This document shows positions 51,217 through 60,236 of a stretch of 64,000 nt of DNA, piece after piece. Positions within the stretch are counted from its first letter, which is position 1; each line of letters opens with the position of its first letter. The DNA is from Verrucomicrobium sp. BvORR034 (GTDB lineage Bacteria > Verrucomicrobiota > Verrucomicrobiia > Verrucomicrobiales > Verrucomicrobiaceae), in assembly GCF_000739635.1 (NCBI RefSeq), contig NZ_BATQ01000075.1:23168-87167 (forward strand), in the 5' to 3' direction. The position numbers were made by a program, and so were the translations under genes. The notes beneath the pieces are model-generated. The model ran no database searches. It was not told the DNA's origin and saw only the letters and a list, made by a program, of their open reading frames with translations.

Positions 51217-53802
51217 ATGAGTTTGCCGCAGATTGCAGGTCTTGAGTTGCAGGATTTGATTGGGAAGGGGAGCTGCGGAGCGGTTTACCGGGCAGTGACG
51301 GGAGACAACCGGACCACCGCCGCGGTGAAGGTCTTCAGCAGCATGGCGATCAATCGCAAGCTGCTTGGCATCGCCATGCGGGGACTCCAGCAAATGCCGG
51401 AGCATCCGGGGTTACTCCCGGTCACAGCGTTCGATTTTGACAGCAGCCCCTACTTCGTGGCCACGCCGCTGGTGGGCTTTACCACCGAGGATGGCAAAGG
51501 CCGACGGACGTGGGAGACGCCTACGCTGGAAAGCTGCTGTGGCAACGTGGGTCCGGACGAAGCCTGGCGCTACATCTATGAGGTGTGCGACTCCATGGCA
51601 TGGCTGCACAAGCACAACCTGGTGCATTGCAATCTGAAGCCCCGGAATGTGCTGCTGGAGGATGACCCTGCCAGCGCCACGAAGATCACCGACATCGTGC
51701 AGGGGTGGATTGGGGGCGTGCATCATTTTGAGGCTACGGACCACTTCATGTATGTGCCGCCGGAGCAGGCGGAGCATCCTGATGCTCTGGCGACCCAGGG
51801 CACGGCTTGGGACGTCTATGCTTTCGGCGTGGTCGCCTACAGGCTGCTCACGGGGCGATTTCCGCGTGCGGAGGAAGAGTATGAACGCCAGCGCAAGCGC
51901 CACACGGGTGACCGTGGGGGTATGCCAGCTACTTTTGACAACCCGGCCATCATGTCGGCCGTGCGCGGTCAGCCCGAGATTGGCTGGCCTACGAAGACCC
52001 GCTCCAAGTGGGATGAGAGACGTCGGCAGGTGATCGAGCGCTGCCTGGCCCTGGATCCACGCCATCGCTGGCCGGATCTGCGAGAGGTGATGCGGGAGTT
52101 CGAGCGACTGGAGGCGGACTACCTGCTGGAAGATGCCCGGGGCAAAATCGATGTGGAACGTCGCCGCCAGATCCGGCGGCTGGTATTGCTTCGGTCCACG
52201 TCCATCGTTCTCGCCGCCGCATTCCTGGTCGCCGCTGTTTACGGCACCATCTACGGCTTCGCAGCCACTCGAAGAGCGAAGAAGGCGGAAACGGCCAATG
52301 TGCAGAAGGATTCCCAGCACGAAGTGACCTTGGCGGATCTGCAGTCGCAGGTGGGCAATCTTGCTCGCGAAGTGGCGGCCGCCAAGGCAGCGAAAATCAA
52401 GTCTGAGGCGTCGCTGGACATGTCTCATGCAGCGGTGGACCAGTTCCTCACGCTGCTGTTGCAGACGCCGACGGGGCTCGGATTGCAGGCTGAGATTTCC
52501 ACCAAGCAGGTCAATGAGGCGCTGTCCTTCTACGAGCAGGAGCGTGAGCGTCTCAAGGAGGATCCTGAGCGGTTGCCAGAGCGCGCCCGGAACTACTTCA
52601 ATACGGCGCAGCTCCTTCTGCGCAAAAATCAACGTCTAGAGGCGGCGAACTGGATGGAAGAGGCTCAGCTGGCCCTCGCGACCGTGCTCAAAAACGAGCC
52701 GGATCACAAGGACAAGGTGAGGCTGGAGACGATGCTGGGCCGCACCTGCCGCTGGCTCGGCTTGCTGAAGGCGGAGGAGGGGCACCGCAGTGATGCCTTG
52801 GTGCTCTATCAACAGGCAGTAACCTTCCTGACGCCGGCGGTGGAGGCGAATCCGACGGATCGCAACACGCGCTTTGAATGTGCCTCTGCCTGGTATGAGC
52901 TGGGCAAGCGGGCCCGTCGCGATGGCGAGGGGGCCGTGTCAGTGCATGCGCTCGGCAAAGTGCCGACCTTGCTGAACCCCAAGCTCGTGGGCGAGGAACT
53001 CTCGGCGGAGGAGCAGTTCCTGCTTTCCCGCAGCCAGATCGAGCGGGCGCTTTCCCTGCGGGATGAAGGCAAGCTTGATGACGCGATGCGTTCCCTCTTC
53101 GACTCCATGGAGGTGATGGTGAAGCTGGTGGAGCGATCCAAGCCCAACAACCAGGAGCAGGCGCTGACCCTGGCGGAATCGTACATCGAGTTCGGGGAAA
53201 TAGTCGCCGGGAAGCTTGGCAACACGGATGCCAAAGATGCCCAGTCAGAGGCCCAATCCATCTTGATCGAGCTGGTCCGCGTTCATCCCCAGTGGGCGGA
53301 TGCTCGTTTCCTGCTGGCCCGCAATTACGGAGACCTCGCCGCACTGGAGCGCGACATGGGGAATGCTACCGAGGCGCGTCGTAAGCAGGACATGGCGGTG
53401 AAGACCATGGAGGATCTCAGCAAGGACAATCCGGACAACACCCGCTTCCTCACGGAGCTGGCGCGCCAGCAGGGGATGAGTGCCCAGTTGATCTGCGATC
53501 TGGGCAAGCCCAAGGACGCCATTCCAGTGGCCAATCAAGCGATTGACCGGCTCTCCAGCCTCTTGAAAGAGGGCGGTCCTCATCTGGATGAGATGGATCG
53601 CAAGAGCTGCGGCGTGTTGCTGGCTCAGCTGTATGGCATTCTCGGCCACAGCGGTGAAGTGGCCAAGGACTCCAAGCTGGCCAAGGTGTATTTCACCAAA
53701 GCCTCTGAGCAATGGGCTGCGCTGCAGACCCGGCACGGCACGGACGAAACGATCGAGGCAGGGCTTTCCTGGAGCAAGGAGAGGTTGGGGAAGATCAAGT
53801 GA
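51217..53802 (+). CDS. Membrane-anchored pseudokinase with TPR-like C-terminus
   Basis: From the ATG at 51217 (AGAGGAAA precedes it) the product is 861 residues. Residues 1-290 form a Ser/Thr kinase fold: GKGSCGAVY at 16-24, the ATP lysine 38 in AAVKVF and a TM at about 325-348 (TSIVLAAAFLVAAVYGTIYG). The rest is alpha-helical and TPR-like. The catalytic loop reads H137-C-N139-L-K-P-R-N144, so the essential HRD aspartate is asparagine, and DFG is D159-I-V. It should bind ATP but phosphorylate poorly or not at all. A scaffold or regulatory role is inferred. Confidence 0.88.
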   Translation: MSLPQIAGLELQDLIGKGSCGAVYRAVTGDNRTTAAVKVFSSMAINRKLLGIAMRGLQQMPEHPGLLPVTAFDFDSSPYFVATPLVGFTTEDGKGRRTWETPTLESCCGNVGPDEAWRYIYEVCDSMAWLHKHNLVHCNLKPRNVLLEDDPASATKITDIVQGWIGGVHHFEATDHFMYVPPEQAEHPDALATQGTAWDVYAFGVVAYRLLTGRFPRAEEEYERQRKRHTGDRGGMPATFDNPAIMSAVRGQPEIGWPTKTRSKWDERRRQVIERCLALDPRHRWPDLREVMREFERLEADYLLEDARGKIDVERRRQIRRLVLLRSTSIVLAAAFLVAAVYGTIYGFAATRRAKKAETANVQKDSQHEVTLADLQSQVGNLAREVAAAKAAKIKSEASLDMSHAAVDQFLTLLLQTPTGLGLQAEISTKQVNEALSFYEQERERLKEDPERLPERARNYFNTAQLLLRKNQRLEAANWMEEAQLALATVLKNEPDHKDKVRLETMLGRTCRWLGLLKAEEGHRSDALVLYQQAVTFLTPAVEANPTDRNTRFECASAWYELGKRARRDGEGAVSVHALGKVPTLLNPKLVGEELSAEEQFLLSRSQIERALSLRDEGKLDDAMRSLFDSMEVMVKLVERSKPNNQEQALTLAESYIEFGEIVAGKLGNTDAKDAQSEAQSILIELVRVHPQWADARFLLARNYGDLAALERDMGNATEARRKQDMAVKTMEDLSKDNPDNTRFLTELARQQGMSAQLICDLGKPKDAIPVANQAIDRLSSLLKEGGPHLDEMDRKSCGVLLAQLYGILGHSGEVAKDSKLAKVYFTKASEQWAALQTRHGTDETIEAGLSWSKERLGKIK

Positions 53803-53810
53803 GTTGAGGA

Positions 53811-53847
53811 GCCCGCAAGCGGGCGGTTGAAACTCCCGCAAGCGGGA
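53811..53847. repeat. Pair of CCCGCAAGCGGG hairpins after the pseudokinase gene
   Basis: GCCCGCAAGCGGGC (53811-53824) and TCCCGCAAGCGGGA (53834-53847) are two tight hairpins, each followed by a GGTTGA-type sequence. They begin 8 bp after the stop codon and are probably a tandem repeat element that also ends the transcript. Confidence 0.5.
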
Positions 53848-53881
53848 TGGTTGATGGGACGGCGGGGTGAGTGATGAGAAG

Positions 53882-54142
53882 CTCGTAGCTGCGTTCGTGA
53901 GAACGCGGTCAGGGGAGGGTGCAACCCACGAAGGACTTCGCTTACACTCAAGACGTTGCATGCCATGGCGCACCCTTCCGCACCCTGACGAGTGCAGCCA
54001 CTTATTCCCTCTACGCTCCCGCCAAAGGGCACTCGTGGCTGCGTTCGTGAGAACGCGGTGAGGGGAGGATGAGGCTGCAGGTATGAGAGATGTGTAGTCA
54101 GCCAATGGACGATTCCGCATTCTCACGAATGCAGCTACGAGC
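53882..54142. repeat. Cluster of the dispersed GCGTTC-GTGA-GAACGC hairpin repeat
   Basis: Two direct copies of a 28-bp unit (53882-53909 and 54032-54059; one base differs) contain the perfect hairpin GCGTTC-GTGA-GAACGC, and both are followed by a GGGGAGG-type sequence. An inverted, shorter copy is at 54118-54142. A related copy is at 47586-47613. The gap 53803-54166 has no gene. Confidence 0.65.
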
Positions 54143-54166
54143 CTCCTTGCGAGCTGCTGGGTGCGC

Positions 54167-54622
54167 TCAAGGACGGTACTCGACGACCGTGTGGTCTTCT
54201 CCCGAAAGCTCTTCGTTGATTATTTCCTCTATGATCGACCAATCTCCTCCAGCGAGTCCCGCTCCGATGAGGGGATAGCCGATGCGCTGACCCTGGTAGC
54301 TGTTTTTGACCGCCCGCATGGCCGAGCGGATCGCGTTGTAGTCAGCCTTGACCCCCGTGCCAAGCCAATGAAACTGGGTGTAGGCGTTGACCATTGTAAG
54401 CTTGATGCCGCCACGGTTCACGGAAGCTTGAGAAATCGTTCCCAGCTTTTCACGGTCGCCCTTCTTGGTCTGACAATCGGCTTCGTAAGCCTCTGGGAAG
54501 AGGGATTTGATCGACTTGGCAATACCGGCACCCATGGTGCACTGGCAGTTGCAGCCGTGGACGATGACATCGAATTCTCCTGACAGGGCGAGTTTCAAGA
54601 GATCACCTTGTATCTTCTTCAT
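54167..54622 (-). CDS. Macro-domain protein (ADP-ribose binding)
   Basis: From the ATG at 54622 (MKKIQGDLLKLALSGEFDVI) the 151-residue protein is a single macro domain. The ligand loops are visible: VIVHGCNCQCTMGAGIAKSI for the ADP-ribose and IGYPLIGAGLAGGDWSII in the second half. Such proteins bind or hydrolyse ADP-ribose derivatives such as O-acetyl-ADP-ribose or ADP-ribose 1-phosphate. The alternative start at 54649 adds nine residues. It is 27 bp downstream of the enolase-superfamily gene on the same strand, and may be co-transcribed. Confidence 0.88.
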   Translation of the reverse strand: MKKIQGDLLKLALSGEFDVIVHGCNCQCTMGAGIAKSIKSLFPEAYEADCQTKKGDREKLGTISQASVNRGGIKLTMVNAYTQFHWLGTGVKADYNAIRSAMRAVKNSYQGQRIGYPLIGAGLAGGDWSIIEEIINEELSGEDHTVVEYRP

Positions 54623-54649
54623 GACTCCGTGTGAGGTTGCAAAGGTCAA

Positions 54650-56137
54650 CTACCCCTCCAGTGCCCCCAATCCACCCTGCAGGATCCACTCTTTCACCGT
54701 GGGCAGTTGATCTAACACCGGCTCCGCAGCCGTGCCAAAAGGGGCCTGGTTCACGGAGTCAATCGCAATGAAGCCATCTCTGATGTTCAGCGTCACCAGA
54801 CCGTCGAGAAGCTGATGGTAGAGGTCGGGGTGGGCGGCGAGGGTGGCTTTGCTGACGTCCATTTCATCGGGATACATGGAGAGTCCGCGGAAATAGTGGT
54901 GCCCGTTGCGCTCGACATGGCTGATGCCCAGCAGGGCCTGCATGGCGAGGTCCTGGGTGAGGGGAATGGGGCCGACATTGGCGAGATCTTCGCCTGAAAG
55001 GATGAAATCGCGCTCCGGGTGCGCTGCCCGGAATGCGTGGATAGTGGCGGCATTGGTCAGCCCCTTGAGGATGCCCTTGCAGTTCTTGTGGCTGCCGCCG
55101 GAGTACCCGAGTTCCAGGGCAGTCGTGAGGGCACCTGATTCGCCGTCGCTCTCGTCAATGATGAGTCGAGGTGCCTCTGGCCAGTTGCGGAAGGCGGTGG
55201 CAAGATCTGGATTCAACGCAGCGTCGCGATGCAGAGGTTGCTCGATCCACAGCACATGCGGCATGAAATCCTTCAGTTCGGGGGTTTTGGTAAGCGCCTC
55301 GAACCACTCCCGAAATGCGGCCAGGTCGCGGAAGTTCTCGTTGCCGTCCAGGGTGGCGGAAAAGTCGGGTGACGCGTGTTGGCGGATGACCGATGCCACA
55401 GAGGCCAGGCGGTGGCGGTCCGCCTCCAGATTGCCGCTCAACTTGATCTTGAAATAACGCAAGCCATAGGCGCGGATGCAGTCGTCGAGGGTGTGGGGCA
55501 GACCATCGCTGACTTCTTCGCTGGGTGGGACGTCGGCGGTGGTGAGGGGATCGGCCAGACCCACGGTGTGGCGCAGCGCGATCTGACTGACAGGGGGAAC
55601 GGCCAGGAAGGGCGGGATCTCTTCGTCTGCGAGGGAAGGATGCAACTCGCTCCAGCGGATGCCGAGGGCAGGGCCGCGCAAGACTGTATGCAGAGGCTGT
55701 TGCCAGGCTCGGCAGAGCGCATCCAAAAGGGCTCGTTCCACCAGGCTGATGCCGAGATTCCAAAGCAGAGGCGGATAATCGTGCCGGGAGGCCCAGAGTT
55801 TCTGCTCCGCGGCCAGTTGCCGGACCAACGGGTACCAGGTGACGGGCTCCCGGCCATGGAGGGTGGCGAGGCGGACAGCGTTCTGGATGACTGCCAGCAT
55901 ACCGGCCACTTCCAGCTCATTGGGGGTGCTGGGGTCTTTCGTGAACCACTTGGGCGGCAGTCCCTCACTGGTCCGTCCGATGACGGATTGACCGTTGACC
56001 TCCAGCTCTACCGTTACGAACAGATGCGGCAGGGCGACCAGGGAGGCGATGCCGTACCGGAAGGGAAATCGGGTGCGCATGGGCAGCACGCGCAGATCGA
56101 TGCGATTGACTCGAAACGGGCAGGGGGCGGAAGTCAT
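54650..56137 (-). CDS. Enolase-superfamily enzyme (mandelate racemase/muconate lactonizing type)
   Basis: From the ATG at 56137 (MTSAPCPFRVNRIDL) the protein has 495 residues, longer than most of the family. Key residues are seen: the KxK pair in YFKIKLSG, the metal ligands in LDGNENF, IEQPL and IDESDG, and the lysine in GGSHKNCKGI. This pattern fits muconate-lactonizing or dipeptide-epimerase-like members. The substrate is not predictable. The start at 56242 would add 35 unlikely residues. Possibly co-transcribed with the macro-domain gene. Confidence 0.85.
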   Translation of the reverse strand: MTSAPCPFRVNRIDLRVLPMRTRFPFRYGIASLVALPHLFVTVELEVNGQSVIGRTSEGLPPKWFTKDPSTPNELEVAGMLAVIQNAVRLATLHGREPVTWYPLVRQLAAEQKLWASRHDYPPLLWNLGISLVERALLDALCRAWQQPLHTVLRGPALGIRWSELHPSLADEEIPPFLAVPPVSQIALRHTVGLADPLTTADVPPSEEVSDGLPHTLDDCIRAYGLRYFKIKLSGNLEADRHRLASVASVIRQHASPDFSATLDGNENFRDLAAFREWFEALTKTPELKDFMPHVLWIEQPLHRDAALNPDLATAFRNWPEAPRLIIDESDGESGALTTALELGYSGGSHKNCKGILKGLTNAATIHAFRAAHPERDFILSGEDLANVGPIPLTQDLAMQALLGISHVERNGHHYFRGLSMYPDEMDVSKATLAAHPDLYHQLLDGLVTLNIRDGFIAIDSVNQAPFGTAAEPVLDQLPTVKEWILQGGLGALEG

Positions 56138-56258
56138 GAAGGGGCCGCAGTATGGCTGAAAATGGCGCTGTGTGCGTGAAAAACCAAAGTTCCTGGCGAA
56201 TCGGATTGGGAACGTCGTATCATGGGGGAGCGACATCTTCACGCACGCTCATCCCGCC

Positions 56259-56660
56259 ATGCCTGAGACTCCGCCTCCGTTCCCTCCTGGTCGCGACACT
56301 CGCCACGATGCCACCATTGAGAAAGTGGTGCGGAGCGAGGACGAAATCGACAAGAAACTGGCTGGTAAAAAAGCCCTCCATGCTCTGCTGGAGCATGGTC
56401 GGCTGATGCTACAAATGGTGGGGGACTATTTCTCTGGTCGCTACCGTGAAGTCCCCTATTGGGCCATTGGTGCGGCGGCTCTGGCGCTCTTCTATGTACT
56501 GACCCCGGTGGACATGATCCCCGATTTGATTCCCGGGCTGGGATATCTAGATGACGCCACGGTGCTGGCTTTCTGCCTGAAGCTCATCGAGACGGAACTG
56601 GACAAGTACCGGGAGTGGCGCAAGACGCGTGAGGTGGACGTGGAGGTCACCAAGGGTTGA
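56259..56660 (+). CDS. DUF1232 (YkvA-like) membrane protein
   Basis: From the ATG at 56259 (MPETPPPFPPGRD) the product is 133 residues. The DUF1232 mark YVLTPVDMIPDLIPGLGYLDD lies at about residues 83-102 and is preceded by a helix (WAIGAAALALFYVL). Members are small inner-membrane proteins without known function. The ATG at 56172 is an alternative that adds 29 residues. It is divergent from the enolase-superfamily gene. No partner gene is next to it. Confidence 0.85.
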   Translation: MPETPPPFPPGRDTRHDATIEKVVRSEDEIDKKLAGKKALHALLEHGRLMLQMVGDYFSGRYREVPYWAIGAAALALFYVLTPVDMIPDLIPGLGYLDDATVLAFCLKLIETELDKYREWRKTREVDVEVTKG

Positions 56661-56723
56661 CAAAGGTCTTCGCGCTGAGGGCAAAATCACGAAAGCTGGC
56701 GCAGAATTGAGACGTACAATTGT

Positions 56724-56802
56724 AGTCGTGACCACGGTCGCGACGTGGTATGCTTTCGGGTGGGGTGAGTCCGCACCTGTAGGCTGCTGACGGTATGCTT
56801 TC
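56724..56802. promoter_or_regulatory. Inverted and direct repeats before the DUF1592-type gene
   Basis: An imperfect palindrome GTCGTGACC / GGTCGCGAC (56724-56743) and a direct repeat GGTATGCTTTC (56747-56757 and 56792-56802, 45 bp apart) lie 60-140 bp upstream of the ATG at 56860. They are candidates for operator sites, without further support. Confidence 0.25.
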
Positions 56803-56859
56803 TGCTGCTCGCAGGAGGTACACTCACAGCGGCGGCAGCCACGTAGTTTCGCCCTCATA

Positions 56860-59634
56860 ATGAAAGTTTTCCGTCGCCATCCCCGCTCTATTTCCCGTGC
56901 CGGTCTCGTGATCCTGCTCTCAGGAAGCTGTGCCGTTGTTGCCTCCGCCCAGCAGCCGAGAGGCAAGGAGGAGTATGACAAAAAGATCCTCCCGATGCTG
57001 ACGGAGTATTGCTACGACTGCCATGGCGATGGCATGGACAAGGGGAACTTTGCTCTGGACAAGAACACGGACTACTCCGCCATTCTGGGCGACCGCAAAC
57101 TCTGGGACAGCGTGCGCGAGCATGTGACCACCCACGTGATGCCCCCAGAAAACAAGCCGATGCCGACGAATGAGGTTCGGGATCAGCTGATCAGCTGGAT
57201 CGACGATCAAGTCTTCTGGGTGGATCCCGCCAAGCCTGACCCGGGCCACGTGACCCTCCGCCGTCTGAACCGGGTGGAGTACAACAACACCGTTCGCGAT
57301 GTCTTTGGCGTGGAATCCCGCCCCGCCAGTTCCTTCCCCCCGGATGATACGGGGTACGGGTATGACAACATCGGCGATGTGCTGAGTCTCTCGCCCTTGT
57401 TGATGGAGAAGTACATGAAGGCCGCCCGGAAGGTGGCGGACGAGGCCGTCTGGCTGAAGCCACCCGGCGTGTACAAAGAGGAGCGCTCAGGTGATGGCCT
57501 GAAGGTGACCGAAGGGCAGGGCGGTGAGCTGAACGGTGCCACGGCCCTCTTCACCAATGGCAAGATCACAACCCGGGTAAATGTGAAGGAGGAGGGCGTG
57601 TATCGCCTGATCCTCAATGTCTCCGCCACGCAGAGTGGTCCAGAGAAGGCGAAGTTTGCCGTGAAGGTGGATGGCAACGACGTCCGCGAGGGCGAAGTGA
57701 CGGCGGAGTATCACGCCGACAAGCCGGACGAGAACTGGCAGCGCGTCAGCCTGGATGTGCCGGTGAAGAAAGGGGACTGCAAGATCACGGTCGCGTTCCT
57801 CAATGACTATGGCGATCCGAGCGCGCCTGAAGAGCATCGTCGGGACCGGAATCTGCTGGTGCAGAATGTGGTACTGCAGGGGCCGATCAAGTTCCGTGGC
57901 CAATGGCAGTCCAAGTTTGTGAACTGGCTGGTGGATGGCAAGGGGCTGGCCGCACCGCAGATGGTGCTGGAGGCGAATGCCTTCGAATCCAGCCTGCCGG
58001 TGAATGACTTCTATGATGATGGATTGATGATGATCGCCTCCGGAAGCATGGAGCGCGAGATCAACATCCCGTTCGAAGGCGAGTACCGCATCATGGTGGT
58101 GGCCAGTGCGGATCAGGTGGGGGGAGAAGGAGCCAAGTTCACCGTGCGACTGGGGGACAAAGATCTGGCCACCAAGGAAGTCACGGCCAAGACCGGCGTG
58201 CAGCAGACGATCAGCTTCAAGACACCGCTGACACCTGGGCTTCGTCCGTTGCGTGTGAGCTTCATCAATGATTCCTACAGCAAGGAAACGGGCGACCGGA
58301 ATCTCACGGTGCACCGGGTGATCGTGCAGGGCCCGCTGAACAACCAGCCGGTGAACATGCTGAGCGATGAGGAGATCCCCAAATGGACTGCCAAGATGGG
58401 GCTGAAGATCTTCCGCCGTCCTCTCGATCCGGTGGATCTGGAGAAGCTGGTGGGCTTGGCCCAAATGGCCTCCAAAGACGGGGCGGATCTGGAGGAGACC
58501 CTGAGTGTGGTCACAGAGGCCATGCTGTGTTCGCCCAAGTTCCTGTTCCGCGGTGGTGCTGAGCCTGAAGGCAAGGTGGAGAACGAGGCTGTGCTAGTGG
58601 ATGAGTTCACCCTGGCCTCGCGCTTGTCTTATTTCCTCTGGTCCAGTGCGCCCGATGATGAGTTGCTGCGCCTCGCCTCAGCGGGTGAATTGCGGAAGAA
58701 TCTGCGCGCTCAGGTGACGCGGATGATCGGTGACTGGAAAGGTTGGGCCATGGCGGAGAACTTCGCTGGTCAGTGGCTGCGTCTGCGCGACGTGGAGCTC
58801 GTGGCGCCCAACCGACGCCTGTTCCCTGAGTTTGAAGGTCGTCTGGCCTATGACATGAAGACGGAGTCGCTCATGTTCTTTGATCACATCTACCGGGGCA
58901 ACCGGAGCGTGCTGGAGTTTCTAGACAGCGACTACTCGTTCATGAACGAGAATCTGGCCAAGTTCTACGGGATCAAAGAGGACGTGAAGGGCAAACAGTT
59001 CCGTAAGGTGTCCCTGGAAGGCACCCCACGAGGCGGCATCCTCACGCAGGCGGGTGTGCTGACGCTGACCTCGCACCCGAACCGCACCTCTCCGGTGAAG
59101 CGCGGTCAGTTCATTCTGGAGAACATCCTCGGAACCCCACCGCCTCCGGCCCCGCAGAACGTGCCGGCGTTTGGCGAAGATCGCGGTGCCAAGGTGACGG
59201 GCACCCTGCGTCAGCGTTTTGAAGCGCACCGCTCCAACCCGGCCTGTGCAAGCTGCCACGCTTTCCTTGATCCCATGGGCTTCGCCCTGGAGAACTACGA
59301 CGCCATCGGCCGCTGGCGCGATACAGACAACAAGCAGCCGATCGATGCCACGGGCAAACTGCTCACCGGCCAGGCCTTCAACGGTGCGGGGGAACTGCGC
59401 AAAGTGCTGGTGGCGAACAAGAAGAACGACTTCACCCGCTGCCTCGTGGAGAATCTCTTGATCTACTCCCTCGGTCGCGGTCTGGATTACCCGGACAAGT
59501 ACTTCGTGAAACAGCTCACCAAGCAGGCTGAAGAACGCGGCTACAAGTTCCAGGACATCGTCGTGGCGGTGGTGGAAAGCGTGCCGTTTCAGAAGATGCG
59601 GGCGACTGAAGCGGGGAAGACTGTAAATCGGTAA
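56860..59634 (+). CDS. Exported DUF1587/DUF1592/DUF1588/DUF1585 (PSCyt1-type) protein
   Basis: The 924-residue protein has a signal peptide (about 1-30), a cytochrome-like CYDCH at 51-55, DUF1587 (RRLNRVEYNNTVRDVFG, about 132-148), two beta-rich CBM-like inserts (DGLKVTEGQGGE and EYRIMVVASADQVGGEG regions, about 205-490), DUF1595/DUF1592 (LASRLSYFLWSSAPDDELL), DUF1588 (HPNRTSPVKRGQFILENILG) and DUF1585 with a second CASCH near residue 798. The set is typical of Planctomycetes and Verrucomicrobia and is often followed by a DUF1552 gene, which is absent here. Periplasmic redox or polysaccharide role is suspected. Confidence 0.9.
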   Translation: MKVFRRHPRSISRAGLVILLSGSCAVVASAQQPRGKEEYDKKILPMLTEYCYDCHGDGMDKGNFALDKNTDYSAILGDRKLWDSVREHVTTHVMPPENKPMPTNEVRDQLISWIDDQVFWVDPAKPDPGHVTLRRLNRVEYNNTVRDVFGVESRPASSFPPDDTGYGYDNIGDVLSLSPLLMEKYMKAARKVADEAVWLKPPGVYKEERSGDGLKVTEGQGGELNGATALFTNGKITTRVNVKEEGVYRLILNVSATQSGPEKAKFAVKVDGNDVREGEVTAEYHADKPDENWQRVSLDVPVKKGDCKITVAFLNDYGDPSAPEEHRRDRNLLVQNVVLQGPIKFRGQWQSKFVNWLVDGKGLAAPQMVLEANAFESSLPVNDFYDDGLMMIASGSMEREINIPFEGEYRIMVVASADQVGGEGAKFTVRLGDKDLATKEVTAKTGVQQTISFKTPLTPGLRPLRVSFINDSYSKETGDRNLTVHRVIVQGPLNNQPVNMLSDEEIPKWTAKMGLKIFRRPLDPVDLEKLVGLAQMASKDGADLEETLSVVTEAMLCSPKFLFRGGAEPEGKVENEAVLVDEFTLASRLSYFLWSSAPDDELLRLASAGELRKNLRAQVTRMIGDWKGWAMAENFAGQWLRLRDVELVAPNRRLFPEFEGRLAYDMKTESLMFFDHIYRGNRSVLEFLDSDYSFMNENLAKFYGIKEDVKGKQFRKVSLEGTPRGGILTQAGVLTLTSHPNRTSPVKRGQFILENILGTPPPPAPQNVPAFGEDRGAKVTGTLRQRFEAHRSNPACASCHAFLDPMGFALENYDAIGRWRDTDNKQPIDATGKLLTGQAFNGAGELRKVLVANKKNDFTRCLVENLLIYSLGRGLDYPDKYFVKQLTKQAEERGYKFQDIVVAVVESVPFQKMRATEAGKTVNR

Positions 59635-59664
59635 TTCAGTAATTCAGTAATTCAGTAATTCAGT
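59631..59664. repeat. Tandem repeat GTAATTCA x4 over a stop codon
   Basis: Four perfect copies of the 8-mer GTAATTCA run from 59631. The stop codon TAA of the DUF1592-type gene (59632-59634) is inside the first copy, and a degenerate fifth copy (GTAAATCA) follows near 59671. Slippage here would not alter the protein. Confidence 0.75.
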
Positions 59665-59750
59665 AGGACGGTAAATCAGTGGAACATGCGGGGGCGGATT
59701 GTGCCTTGAGTACACCGCCGGGAATTGGGTGGAGTTCAGGAGGTTTCGCG

Positions 59751-60053
59751 ATGGATTCACACACCTATAAGAAAGCAGATGTCTTCGCCTACGTGGGGAT
59801 GGGAGTTTATTCTCTCATCAATCTTTTGTGGATCATTTGGGCGCTTTCGGGCGCGGGCTTTGGCATTTTTGACACCGCAGGTTTTATTGGGCTGCTTGTG
59901 CCTGTGCTGGGGCTTTTCTGCTTGATCGTGTCCCAATGCGCTTCCCGAGAGAATCGTCTTTCGGCGTTCGCAAATGTGCTCGCGCTGATGGTGATGTTGG
60001 GTTGGTTCCTGGCGGTATGGAGTATTGTGGCAGAGGCTTCTGCAGCGGTGTAG
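59751..60053 (+). CDS. Small three-helix membrane protein
   Basis: The ATG at 59751 has AGGAGG seven bases upstream, one of the best ribosome sites in the window. The 100-residue product has three predicted membrane helices (about 11-32, 42-62, 73-94) separated by short loops with a single Cys. No family is recognised. It follows the DUF1592 gene and is on the same strand as a further small membrane protein at 60237. Confidence 0.65.
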   Translation: MDSHTYKKADVFAYVGMGVYSLINLLWIIWALSGAGFGIFDTAGFIGLLVPVLGLFCLIVSQCASRENRLSAFANVLALMVMLGWFLAVWSIVAEASAAV

Positions 60054-60236
60054 TCAGGGCCGACGCACGGATTGTTGCTCCGGATGGCAGTCGCTGTGGC
60101 TGGTAGATCAGGCAGATAAAAGTCCGATTCCCGCTTGAAGATTTGCCCGAAACTTGGCATTTTGTTCTTTAGAGTGTCTGAGCGGCTTCCTTGGAAATCG
60201 CGGAGTGCCCGGCTCAGAAAAAGTCAGCGGGAAGGC

